Counted from the stretch's first letter, positions 1 through 6,502 are shown. The stretch is DNA of 11,652 nt from an uncultured Blautia sp. (GCA_900542045.1 UQMI01000075.1:1-11652), one strand, 5' to 3'. Notes: generated by a model from the letters alone, not told the origin. Numbers and translations are program-made.

Positions 1-52
1 GCATCAGTTTCATGACGCATTGGTGTCTTTCGCAGAAAGATGGGAAATATGT

Positions 53-1186
53 ATGAAACTGGAATGGAAAACCTGTTTGAAAGTTGGGGTCAGTGTATTT
101 CTTTTGTATCTGTGTATACAGTATTGGCCGAATGCGGCAAATGTTCTCTCGGCAGCATGCAGTGCGGCGACCCCATTGCTTGTGGGCTGTGTCATAGCTT
201 ATCTGGTAAATATTTTGATGCGTTTTTATGAAGGACATTATTTCCAAGGCAAAACGACAAATGTCATCGTGAAAAGCCGCAGACCAGTCTGTATGATTGC
301 GGCATTTCTGACATTGATCGTTATTTTGCTCCTTTTGATCAATCTGATCGTTCCGGAGCTGATTTCCTGTGTGGGTGTCATTATCTCGGCATTAGCGCAG
401 ACCACGGAAATGATCGTTGACATGCTGATGCGTACCAATGCGCTGCCAAAGGACCTTGCAGCGGCTCTGGCTGGTATCGACTGGCAGTCGAAAATAGAAC
501 AGCTGCTGAGTCTGCTGACAACCGGTGCGGGTACTGTTGTAAATGCGGTGATCAATGCGGCATCTTCGATGTTTTCCAGTCTTGTTACTTTGCTTGTGGG
601 AATTATTTTTTCCATTTATTTGCTGCTTGGCAAAGATAAACTGGCAGGACAGTTCAGACGGCTGATGAGCCGGTATCTGCGTCCTTCCTGGAATCGAAAT
701 ATTTTATATGTCCTTCACGTACTGAATGATAGCTTCAGCCGCTATATTGTGGGACAGTGTATAGAAGCGGTCATACTTGGATCCCTCTGCGCGTTGGGAA
801 TGCTGGTCCTGCGTCTTCCCTATGCCACAATGGTGGGAACCCTGATTGCGTTCACGGCATTGATCCCTGTAGCCGGTGCCTACATCGGAGGAGCTGTCGG
901 CGCGCTGATGGTATTTTCCGTGGCTCCGGTAAACGCACTGATATTTCTCGTCTTCCTTGTGATTTTGCAGCAGATTGAGGGAAATCTGATCTACCCTAAG
1001 GTGGTGGGCTCTTCCCTGGGACTGCCGGCCATTTGGGTTCTGGCAGCTGTTACCATTGGCGGAGGCATTATGGGAATTGCAGGAATGCTGCTGGGCGTTC
1101 CGACCGCAGCCGCCCTGTATCGCCTTCTGAAAGAGGATCTGAATGCAGAACGGGAAATTTCTGAGCTGGAATGCGAAAAGAAGTGA
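53..1186 (+). CDS. AI-2E family transporter (PF01594-type membrane permease)
   Basis: A 377-residue polytopic inner-membrane protein of the AI-2E transporter family. Members of this superfamily are linked to autoinducer-2 export, Na+/H+ antiport or small-molecule efflux; the substrate here cannot be told. Two hydrophobic helices lie in the first ~60 residues and another pair around 80-115. The typical family C-terminal half follows: a segment beginning SRYIVGQCIEA, the loop LIPVAGAYIGG, then a segment around QQIEGNLIYPKVVGSSLGLP and a last helix ending LLGVPTAAALYRLLKED. Length is normal for the family (about 350-400). I chose the ATG at 53 because the protein then starts MKLEWKTC just before the first helix. 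A TTG at 20 would add 11 residues and has no better ribosome site. The promoter lies outside the window. No intrinsic terminator is obvious after the stop. It is followed by the CRISPR leader region. Confidence 0.9.
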   Translation: MKLEWKTCLKVGVSVFLLYLCIQYWPNAANVLSAACSAATPLLVGCVIAYLVNILMRFYEGHYFQGKTTNVIVKSRRPVCMIAAFLTLIVILLLLINLIVPELISCVGVIISALAQTTEMIVDMLMRTNALPKDLAAALAGIDWQSKIEQLLSLLTTGAGTVVNAVINAASSMFSSLVTLLVGIIFSIYLLLGKDKLAGQFRRLMSRYLRPSWNRNILYVLHVLNDSFSRYIVGQCIEAVILGSLCALGMLVLRLPYATMVGTLIAFTALIPVAGAYIGGAVGALMVFSVAPVNALIFLVFLVILQQIEGNLIYPKVVGSSLGLPAIWVLAAVTIGGGIMGIAGMLLGVPTAAALYRLLKEDLNAEREISELECEKK

Positions 1187-1478
1187 GAGAAGATTGAACT
1201 GGACCGAGATGGCCTGATCTTGGACATGAATAATAGGAAGATTCATATCATGCATGGATTGATAACCATAATTTTTATAAAACGCAAAATAAAGACTTCC
1301 GGAATTGGTGCGAATGGAAAGCGTACATAAAATTTCCGGGGGATTCGCACCAGAAAAGAGGCCTTTTGAAGGAATAAAAAATGCCAAAAATGAAATTTCT
1401 GCATGAGGAAATACGGAAAATTATGTATAATGACTAATAGATATATGGTTATAGGAAGAAAAATTGGCATTTTTTGCT
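1187..1478 (+). promoter_or_regulatory. AT-rich leader-like region upstream of the CRISPR array
   Basis: This 292-nt stretch has no credible gene and abuts the first repeat. It lies on the side where a type I-C leader is expected: the ATTGAAAT end of each repeat points away from it, and the degenerate repeat is at the far end. A TATAAT box sits at 1426-1431, about 50 nt before the first repeat, and is a plausible pre-crRNA promoter although no good -35 is visible. An inverted repeat is listed separately. The leader role is inferred from position and orientation. Confidence 0.55.
1307..1351. repeat. Inverted repeat (9-bp stem) in the CRISPR leader region
   Basis: GGTGCGAAT at 1307-1315 is exactly complementary to ATTCGCACC at 1343-1351. 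Inside it, GGAAA (1316-1320) can pair with TTTCC (1333-1337), so the hairpin can extend to 14 pairs with a small bulge. No T-run follows, so it is not a typical terminator. It may be a structured RNA, a protein-binding site in the leader, or a decayed remnant. Confidence 0.5.
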
Positions 1479-2032
1479 GTCTTCCCTCGTGCGGGGAAGT
1501 GGATTGAAATTACTGCTCTTCCCTGTCCGGTGAGCAGCTGTTTTTTGTCTTCCCTCGTGCGGGGAAGTGGATTGAAATTGCTTACTAGTGAGCCGCATTA
1601 TCTTTCAGTCCTGTCTTCCCTCGTGCGGGGAAGTGGATTGAAATCTTGCACGCGATACGGATGTTTACCATCAGTATTGTCTTCCCTCGTGCGGGGAAGT
1701 GGATTGAAATCACAGATTATTTCAGCGATCGTGGACGTTATCACGTCTTCCCTCGTGCGGGGAAGTGGATTGAAATTTCCGTCATCCAACCGGATCTGGG
1801 CAGACCGGCGTCTTCCCTCGTGCGGGGAAGTGGATTGAAATTTTATCATACACCGCTACAAAATAGTAATCGTGTGTCTTCCCTCGTGCGGGGAAGTGGA
1901 TTGAAATAGGCCAGTGGCCGGCGTATAGACTCGTTTCTCTTGTCTTCCCTCGTGCGGGGAAGTGGATTGAAATGTATGGGAGTGGTGTATCGCTCACTTG
2001 AATTTGCGTCTTCCCTCGTGTAGGGAAGTGGA
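1479..2032 (+). CRISPR. CRISPR array, 8 identical 32-nt repeats plus one truncated repeat, 8 spacers; type I-C-like
   Basis: Repeats lie at 1479-1510, 1547-1578, 1613-1644, 1679-1710, 1745-1776, 1810-1841, 1876-1907 and 1942-1973. All eight are identical: they begin GTCTTCCCTCGTGCGGGG and end AAGTGGATTGAAAT. CTTCCC and GGGAAG form a 6-bp stem. The ninth repeat (2008-2032) keeps only the first 25 nt, with CG to TA at positions 14-15. Spacers are 33-36 nt (36, 34, 34, 34, 33, 34, 34, 34) and share no sequence with each other. The 32-nt length, the GTC start, the short stem and the GTGGATTGAAAY end are typical of type I-C repeats. This places the 5' handle and leader on the left and transcription to the right. 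No cas genes lie within the 1.4 kb upstream or 9.6 kb downstream that is visible, so any effector genes are elsewhere or missing. Confidence 0.97.
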
Positions 2033-2234
2033 GGGACAGCGGAACTCCCAGAACCAGAGTGATCAGCACCCATACCCGGTAGCAGGTCTGCCAGCCGCTG
2101 GAATCGATGATGGCAGCGCCAAGGGTGCTGAAGATCATGTCGGCAATTCCCTGGGCGGCACTGCAGATGCCAATAAAGGTAGCAGCTCGCTTTACAAACC
2201 AGACGGCAGTGTACAGAGATTGCAGAGCAATCGG
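2033..2234 (-). pseudogene. MFS transporter remnant abutting the CRISPR array
   Basis: Minus-strand translation from 2234 down to the last repeat is open for about 67 codons and reads as an internal piece of a major facilitator superfamily transporter. Key stretches are TAVWFVKRAATFIGICSAAQG, IFSTLGAAIIDSSGWQTCYR and a hydrophobic helix ending LVLGVPLSL. These fit the MFS pattern of WF..R..A.G, small-residue helices and a GW..xY element before the next helix. An in-frame stop (2235-2237) precedes it. After VPLSL the frame runs directly into CRISPR repeat sequence, so both ends of the gene are lost. The family call is by eye; what is firm is that the stretch is a coding relic without start or stop context of its own. 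Confidence 0.65.
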
Positions 2235-2327
2235 CTACGCTGCCGTTGCTTCCATTTACCACGCAGCTTTTAAAATAAACTGAAAAAACTGATTTCAAAA
2301 AGATATTATGCGAAAGCGGATAATTTG

Positions 2328-2336
2328 TGTTATAAT
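2328..2336 (+). promoter_or_regulatory. Extended -10 promoter of the GGDEF gene
   Basis: TGT followed by TATAAT (TATAAT at 2331-2336) is an extended -10 element. No good -35 hexamer is seen 16-18 nt upstream, which extended -10 promoters tolerate. Transcription would start near 2343, just before a hairpin at 2348-2370. Confidence 0.6.
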
Positions 2337-2347
2337 TTAACGAAAAG

Positions 2348-2370
2348 ATCTGTCTGGAACACAGGCAGAT
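2348..2370 (+). other. 5' UTR hairpin before the GGDEF gene
   Basis: ATCTGTCTG (2348-2356) pairs with CAGGCAGAT (2362-2370) through nine pairs, one of them G-U, around the loop GAACA. It lies about 5 nt inside the predicted transcript and 33 nt before the start codon. It may stabilise the mRNA 5' end. It matches no riboswitch class I recognise. Confidence 0.5.
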
Positions 2371-2403
2371 TTCAAGTATGTACAGACAGGGGATGGAAGC
2401 AGT

Positions 2404-3785
2404 ATGAAGAAACCTGGAAAGATAAAAACTACAGAGAGTAATATATATCTGTTATGGGGCCTGATCGCTGTCGAGCTTTTTATGTCCTTTTCTTTTATGG
2501 GATATATTCATATTGAACCGATTTCACTCACCTTTGTATATATCCCCGTCCTGGTGGCGGGGTGCATTCTAGGACCAAAAGAGTCGGCCCTGATCGGCGC
2601 CGTATTTGGTCTGGCCTCCATGTGGAAGGCCTCGGCTTTTTATGTGGGAGCCGGGGATGCGATCTTCTCTCCGGTAATGAGCGGGAAGCCGCTGCAGAGT
2701 GTGCTGCTGAGCGTGGGAGCCCGTACTCTTTTTGGATTTCTGATCGGACTGCTGTATCAACTGGCGAAGAAAAGCCGCCATCCCATGGCGGGGATCATTC
2801 TGGTGACGTCCATAGGGAGAACGCTGCATTCGTTTCTGGTTTACAGTTTTATGGGAGTTCTGTTTCCGGAGACTGGATTCAGCTACCGCAATACCCTGGA
2901 TGATACATTGCAGTGGGATTTTCTTCCATTTCTTCTGATCGTGGATGTGATTGTTGTATTGTGTGATATGGCGCGCCGTTCTGCTTATATTCAGCGGCTC
3001 TGGTACCGGGTCCGCACAGTGGATCAGATCAGCGGGCTTGTGACGCATCACAATAAGAAGAGTCTGGCAGTGATGCTGTTTCTGGTACTGTTGTCTTCCT
3101 TCAGTGTGGCATATTACTTTACCAATCGGATAGAAAGTGTAATGATCCGCTATGAAATTAATCTGTCGGCAAATATTTCCTATGATCTTCTGCACCTGCA
3201 GATACAGTTTTTGCTTGGGATGATCTCACTGGCCATGATCGTGATCCTTGTGATCATCCTGTACCAGAAAAATTTCAGCTATCTGAATTATGAAGCCAGA
3301 ATGGACGAGCTGACCGGACTTCTGGGAAGGGGACAGTTCTTTCAGATGGGACAGCAGATTCTGGATAACAGGAAGTTTGATCATAATCAGAATGAGAAAG
3401 CGGGCTGCTTTATTATCATGGATGTGGACCATTTTAAAGAGATCAATGACAGCTATGGGCATCCGGCCGGAGATAAGGTGCTGAAAGCAGTGGCAGATAA
3501 TCTGAGAAAAGTACTGGGAGATCAGGCTCTGCTGGGTGCCTGGGAGGAGACGAATTTGTGGCTCTGATGCATCAGGCACTTTCCCGGCAGGAGGTGGAAA
3601 CGCTTTTAAACAGGCTGAAAGAAGGGAACGGCAAGATCGAAGTGCAGGACCGAAAGGTCACATGCAGTATTGGGGTCATCCCTCTAGCAGAGGACAAGAC
3701 TGTGGAAGATCTCTACCGCAGTGCGGACCGGATGTTGTATGAGGCTAAAAAGAAAGGAAAAAATCAGTTTGTTTTTGAAAAATGA
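2404..3785 (+). pseudogene. Membrane diguanylate cyclase (ECF-S-like sensor plus GGDEF), frameshifted at the GGDEF motif
   Basis: Diguanylate cyclases make c-di-GMP from two GTP. The first frame starts at ATG 2404 (ribosome sites AGGGG and GGAAG just upstream). It encodes about six hydrophobic helices resembling the S-component of ECF vitamin transporters (residues ~15-190; FVYIPVLVAGCILGPKESA), two more helices flanking an extracytoplasmic segment (~220-290), and the first half of a GGDEF domain from ARMDELTGLLGR (~298), with MDVDHFKEINDSYGHPAGD. That frame goes wrong after GDQALLG and stops at 3567. The other frame carries LGGDEFVAL from 3540, then SIGV and ADRMLYEAKKKG, to the stop at 3785. 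One added base near 3537-3539 would restore GRLGGDEF and give about 460 residues. The RxxD inhibitory site is absent. This may be a real null mutation or a sequencing error; nothing suggests programmed frameshifting. Product beyond the shift is inferred. Confidence 0.88.
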
Positions 3786-3941
3786 TAGATATTGAAAGAA
3801 AATGAGAAAAAAACTGCTGTTTAACGCCTTTGCATTCCCTGGCATGGGAGTTAAAATTAGACTGGTGGGTGCCGCTTCTGCGTCTTGGCAGCATTCTGGA
3901 AGAGAGCCCCATTTAAATCTTCAGAAATACCGACAGAGGAA

Positions 3942-3974
3942 AAGACATCCCGGAAGTGAAGGGATGTCTTTTTT
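3942..3974. terminator. Bidirectional intrinsic terminator between convergent genes
   Basis: AAGACATCCC (3942-3951) and GGGATGTCTT (3961-3970) form a perfect 10-bp stem with a 9-nt loop. A six-T run (3969-3974) follows on the plus strand and four Ts follow on the minus strand. It lies between the 3' ends of the GGDEF gene (plus) and the hydrolase gene (minus) and can serve both. The rest of 3786-4044 holds no supported gene. Confidence 0.93.
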
Positions 3975-4044
3975 GAAACCTGAAAAAGCAAAACATTTCG
4001 TTCGGATTCTCCTGTAAGTGCAGAATGACGGGAGCATTCCCGGG

Positions 4045-5220
4045 TCAGAAGCACTTCTTGCAGGGCTCATATCCCTGGCTTTCTGCTTCGGACTGGCTGA
4101 TCTGGCGGGCAGTATCCGGATTCATATTGCCGCAGTCAGGAATGCGGTGGTATTTGGAACCGGTGGCAGAGAGCCAGACCATGGTGCCTATGGTGTCCTG
4201 AGGAGACTCCGGTGCTGCAGGAGCCGGTGTGGAAACAGCGGTTTTCTGGCTGGCAGCGGAGGGTACGGTTCCCTGGTCACTGTCTTCGCCCGGAGAATAG
4301 TCGTTGCAGGGCTCCTGGTTCCAGGTGATATCCTCGCCGTCGCTGACAGCAATAACGGTACCCTGCAGGTCGGTGCGGAATACCGGGATTTCCATATCCT
4401 GAAGCTTATCCATGGTATCTTTATGGGGATGTCCGTAGGAATTGCCGGTTCCGCAGCTGATCACAGCGTACTCCGGAACGGTTTCCCGGAGAAAATCCCA
4501 GGAAGTGGCAGTGGCCGAACCATGGTGGCCCAGACAGAGTACATCGCATTCCAGTTCCAGATCTGACTGGCACATGGTCTTCTCACTGTCTGCTTCTGCA
4601 TCTCCGGTGAAGAGAAAACTGGAATCTCCGTTTTCCAGGCGGATGACAATGGAATTGTCATTGTCATTGGATCCGATTTCTTCCGGAGCCAGGATCGTGA
4701 AGCTTCCTGTTCCGAAAGAATAGGAATTGCCGGGTTTTGGATGCCGGATGCGCAGGCCTTCTTTGGAGACTGCCTTCTGGAAAGAGCGGTATATGCTGCT
4801 GTCCTGCTGATAATCCGGCCCGATAACCTGCTTCGTTTCAAAGGCGTTCAGGCAGCCCACCAGACCGGAAATATGATCAGAATCATAATGGGAAGCAATG
4901 AGATAATCAATGGTTTCTACATTCTGTTTTTTCAGATAAGAGACGACAAAGCTGGACGCAGACCGGTCACCGCCATCGTACAGCAAATTCTGCCCTCCAG
5001 ACTGGACCAGGATGGAAAGTCCCTGCCCCACATCCAGAAAATGCACGGCCATATCTGTATTTTCCGATTCCTGTTCAGAAACTCTGGAATGAGCTGTGGT
5101 TCTTTCTGTATTTTGAGAAGTGCCGGCGGCTGCTGTGTGAGCAGATGCTCCTGCTGCGGAAAAGATACCCAGGAAAAGCAGCATGACAGAAAGCAGCAGT
5201 GCTCCTTTTCTTTTTTTCAT
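4045..5220 (-). CDS. Secreted ComEC/Rec2-like metallo-beta-lactamase-fold hydrolase
   Basis: A 391-residue exported hydrolase. Residues 1-~27 form a signal peptide (MKKRK, hydrophobic core, then AAGASA), followed by a Thr/Ser-rich linker to ~55. The metallo-beta-lactamase domain runs ~57-295: MAVHFLDVGQGLSILV, the metal motif HYDSDH (111-116; HxDxDH form typical of the ComEC branch), TGDAE with D207, GHHGS (231-235) and YGHPH (262-266). This branch includes the DNA-degrading domain of ComEC, so an extracellular phosphodiesterase or nuclease is possible; the substrate is unknown. A Ser/Pro/Ala linker (~305-345) leads to a Cys/His tail, VWLSATGSKYHRIPDCGN (348-365), with C363, C387 and C390, similar to tails on secreted nucleases. 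Start at the ATG ending at 5220, with AGGGGG (5230-5235) 9 nt upstream. A TATGAT at 5266-5261 (minus) is a possible -10 without a clear -35. Confidence 0.9.
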   Translation of the reverse strand: MKKRKGALLLSVMLLFLGIFSAAGASAHTAAAGTSQNTERTTAHSRVSEQESENTDMAVHFLDVGQGLSILVQSGGQNLLYDGGDRSASSFVVSYLKKQNVETIDYLIASHYDSDHISGLVGCLNAFETKQVIGPDYQQDSSIYRSFQKAVSKEGLRIRHPKPGNSYSFGTGSFTILAPEEIGSNDNDNSIVIRLENGDSSFLFTGDAEADSEKTMCQSDLELECDVLCLGHHGSATATSWDFLRETVPEYAVISCGTGNSYGHPHKDTMDKLQDMEIPVFRTDLQGTVIAVSDGEDITWNQEPCNDYSPGEDSDQGTVPSAASQKTAVSTPAPAAPESPQDTIGTMVWLSATGSKYHRIPDCGNMNPDTARQISQSEAESQGYEPCKKCF

Positions 5221-5374
5221 TTTGTGTGTCCCCCTTTTTCTTTGCAGATAATTTTATTTTATCATATTGTCCGGTAAAAAACGACAGAAAGAAGGCCGTT
5301 TTTGGATTTTGCGGCAAAAAATGTAAAATAAGGACATGGACTTGTAAATTTTGAGAAAATTCATGGGCGGATTC

Positions 5375-5403
5375 TTGACAGAACGGGGGAAATGTGCTAT
5401 TTT
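5375..5403 (+). promoter_or_regulatory. Strong promoter feeding the manganese riboswitch
   Basis: A consensus TTGACA at 5375-5380 is followed after 17 bp by TATTTT (5398-5403), with an extended -10 TGC at 5395-5397. The predicted start near 5410 lies only a few bases before the first riboswitch stem at 5414, as expected for a riboswitch leader. Confidence 0.85.
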
Positions 5404-5413
5404 CATTACATCC

Positions 5414-5511
5414 AATAAGAGGGAGTAGCCAGTAACCGAAGAGGGATTTTGAAATCGACAATCGATACCTGAAGGGTATCCGTATCAAATGAAATGAGCA
5501 AGACTTTTATT
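5414..5511 (+). ncRNA. yybP-ykoY (manganese) riboswitch aptamer
   Basis: The leader carries the conserved parts of the yybP-ykoY Mn2+ riboswitch. Closing stem P1 pairs AATAAGAG (5414-5421) with CTTTTATT (5504-5511). Next to it are GGGAGTAGC (5421-5429) on the 5' side and GAGCAAGAC (5496-5504) on the 3' side, both as in the known lactococcal aptamer by memory. The conserved loop AACCGAA is at 5434-5440. A third stem pairs ATTTTGA (5446-5452) with TCAAAT (5485-5490), with an internal loop containing CGACAA and a capping hairpin GATACC/GGTATC (5464-5469/5475-5480). The fourth stem seems reduced. Known members sense Mn2+ and often control Mn exporters and other membrane proteins. Here the genes downstream are a small helical protein and YccF. 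Confidence 0.88.
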
Positions 5512-5545
5512 GTGGCAGAAGTCATGATAGAAGTCTTTTTCTTTT
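5501..5545 (+). terminator. Intrinsic terminator forming the riboswitch expression platform
   Basis: AGACTTTTATTGTGGC (5501-5516) pairs with GTCATGATAGAAGTCT (5521-5536) over 16 positions, several of them G-U, around the loop AGAA, followed by TTTTTCTTTT. Its 5' arm contains the 3' strand of riboswitch stem P1 (5504-5511), so the two structures exclude each other. Mn2+ binding would stabilise P1 and allow read-through: a transcriptional ON switch, as known for this class. Confidence 0.88.
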
Positions 5546-5699
5546 ATGACGGCAAGGATAGAATTTTGGAAACGCTTTTTGCTGTGACCAGAGAAAGAAG
5601 GATTCGGTTGCTGGATCCTGACAGGAGATGGATTTCGGATATCCGCTATTCTATGACATGATTCTGCCGAAAAGTCAGATTGGAAAGGAGCAGGTCATT
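5546..5699 (+). promoter_or_regulatory. Untranslated leader between the terminator and the first gene
   Basis: These 154 nt carry no supported gene. An in-frame ATG at 5628 would add 24 residues to the next protein, but its AGGAG (5623-5627) touches the ATG with no spacing. The AAAGGAG at 5684-5690, 9 nt before the ATG at 5700, sets the preferred start. Confidence 0.6.
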
Positions 5700-6140
5700 A
5701 TGAAGGAAAAAACAACACAAAATGAAATTATGGAGGCAATCTGGGCGGGGGAATCTGCCCTGCGTTGTCTGGAACGTGCCGGGGAACAGCTGGGAAATGC
5801 CAGAAACTGGGGCTGGATTGATATGTTCGGCGGTAATTTCTTTTCTGGCTGGATGAAACATTCCCGTTTGGAAGAAGCAGCTTTGAGTCTGGAACAGGCA
5901 AAGAGCAAGCTGCAGCTATTCCAGAAGGAATTGAGGGATGTTTCTCTTCCTCTGGAATGCCGGATGGAGATCCATGGCTTTCTGGTATTTGCCGATTTCT
6001 TTTTCGACGGGATTGTAACGGACTGGCTGGTACAGAGCAGGATCGAAGAGGCGAGGGAGCAGGTGGAAGCAGCCATTGCAAAAGTCACATCTGTTCTGAT
6101 CAGTCTTCGTCATGTACTGGATGAAAAGGAGGCGGAATGA
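5700..6140 (+). CDS. Small helical protein with internal duplication, riboswitch-controlled
   Basis: A 146-residue, probably cytoplasmic, mostly alpha-helical protein with no signal peptide. I cannot give it a function. An N-terminal helix (~8-33) is followed by two related units. Unit A (36-81) has WGWIDMFGGNFFSGW, then HSRLEEA and a long amphipathic helix ending ELRDV. Unit B (91-139) has HGFLVFADFFFDG, then QSRIEEA and a helix ending SLRHV. Glycine, paired Phe, Ser-Arg-(Leu/Ile)-Glu-Glu-Ala and the terminal Leu-Arg-x-Val recur in the same order. The hydrophobic patches may touch membrane or partner protein. It is the first gene after the Mn2+ riboswitch, and its stop overlaps the yccF start as ATGA, so the two are translationally coupled and probably act together. 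Start chosen at 5700 on ribosome-site spacing. Confidence 0.85.
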   Translation: MKEKTTQNEIMEAIWAGESALRCLERAGEQLGNARNWGWIDMFGGNFFSGWMKHSRLEEAALSLEQAKSKLQLFQKELRDVSLPLECRMEIHGFLVFADFFFDGIVTDWLVQSRIEEAREQVEAAIAKVTSVLISLRHVLDEKEAE

Positions 6141-6502
6141 TTATGGGATGTCTGGGGAATGTTTTGTGGTTTATTTTCGGCGGTGCCTTAAGCGGTTTGT
6201 GCTGGGGCCTGTCCGGATGTCTCTGGTGTATTACGATCGTTGGGATTCCGATAGGCATGCAGTGTTTTAAATTTGCGGCGCTTAGCTTCTTCCCCTTTGG
6301 CAGAGAGATCCGTTATGGAGGAGGGGCCGGTTCTTTTCTTCTGAACCTGGTGTGGATGCTGGTTACCGGTATCCCCATGGCGCTGGAACATGCCATTACC
6401 GGCATACTTCTCTGCGTGACAATCATTGGAATTCCCTTTGGGCTGCAGCATTTCAAACTGGCACAGCTGGCGCTGATGCCTTTTGGAGCAGAAATTGATT
6501 AA
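6137..6502 (+). CDS. YccF domain-containing inner-membrane protein
   Basis: A 121-residue membrane protein of the YccF family, whose biochemical role is not established. It has two copies of the family unit. The first is a hydrophobic helix (WFIFGGALSGLCWGLSG), then ITIVGIPIGMQCFKFAAL and FFPFG (~8-55). The second is LVWMLVTGIPMALEHAITG, then VTIIGIPFGLQHFKLAQL and LMPFG (~70-118). Length suits Gram-positive members. The ATG at 6137 overlaps the upstream stop by 4 nt; ATG 6143 (MGCLGN, two residues shorter) is equally plausible, because AAGGAGG (6126-6132) is 4 nt from one and 10 nt from the other. It sits second in the Mn2+-riboswitch transcript, suggesting its level rises with manganese. 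Transport or membrane homeostasis of metal is an inference from that control only. Confidence 0.93.
   Translation: MIMGCLGNVLWFIFGGALSGLCWGLSGCLWCITIVGIPIGMQCFKFAALSFFPFGREIRYGGGAGSFLLNLVWMLVTGIPMALEHAITGILLCVTIIGIPFGLQHFKLAQLALMPFGAEID

Noticed and set aside
704..1387. Long minus-strand reading frame opposite the AI-2E gene
   Set aside because: It is low-complexity, His/Gln/Ser-rich antisense sequence overlapping a clear family member.
1513..1537. Inverted repeat CTGCTC...GAGCAG inside spacer 1
   Set aside because: It is a 6-bp match within captured foreign sequence and is expected by chance; it has no bearing on array function.
1511..2007. Self-targeting spacers matching genes in this window
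   Set aside because: Reading the eight spacers against the rest of the window by eye showed no convincing match. A genome-wide search was not possible.
1464..2298. Several open reading frames on both strands across the CRISPR array
   Set aside because: Their products are only repeated translations of the 32-nt repeat (for example SSLVRGSGLK, NPLPRTRED) and have no gene signals.
3802..4017. Possible 71-residue protein after the GGDEF gene
   Set aside because: It runs through a perfect intrinsic terminator, has no ribosome site and has no recognisable pattern.
5628..5699. Upstream ATG extending the riboswitch-controlled small protein by 24 residues
   Set aside because: The AGGAG touches the ATG with no spacing, whereas the ATG at 5700 has AAAGGAG at ideal distance.
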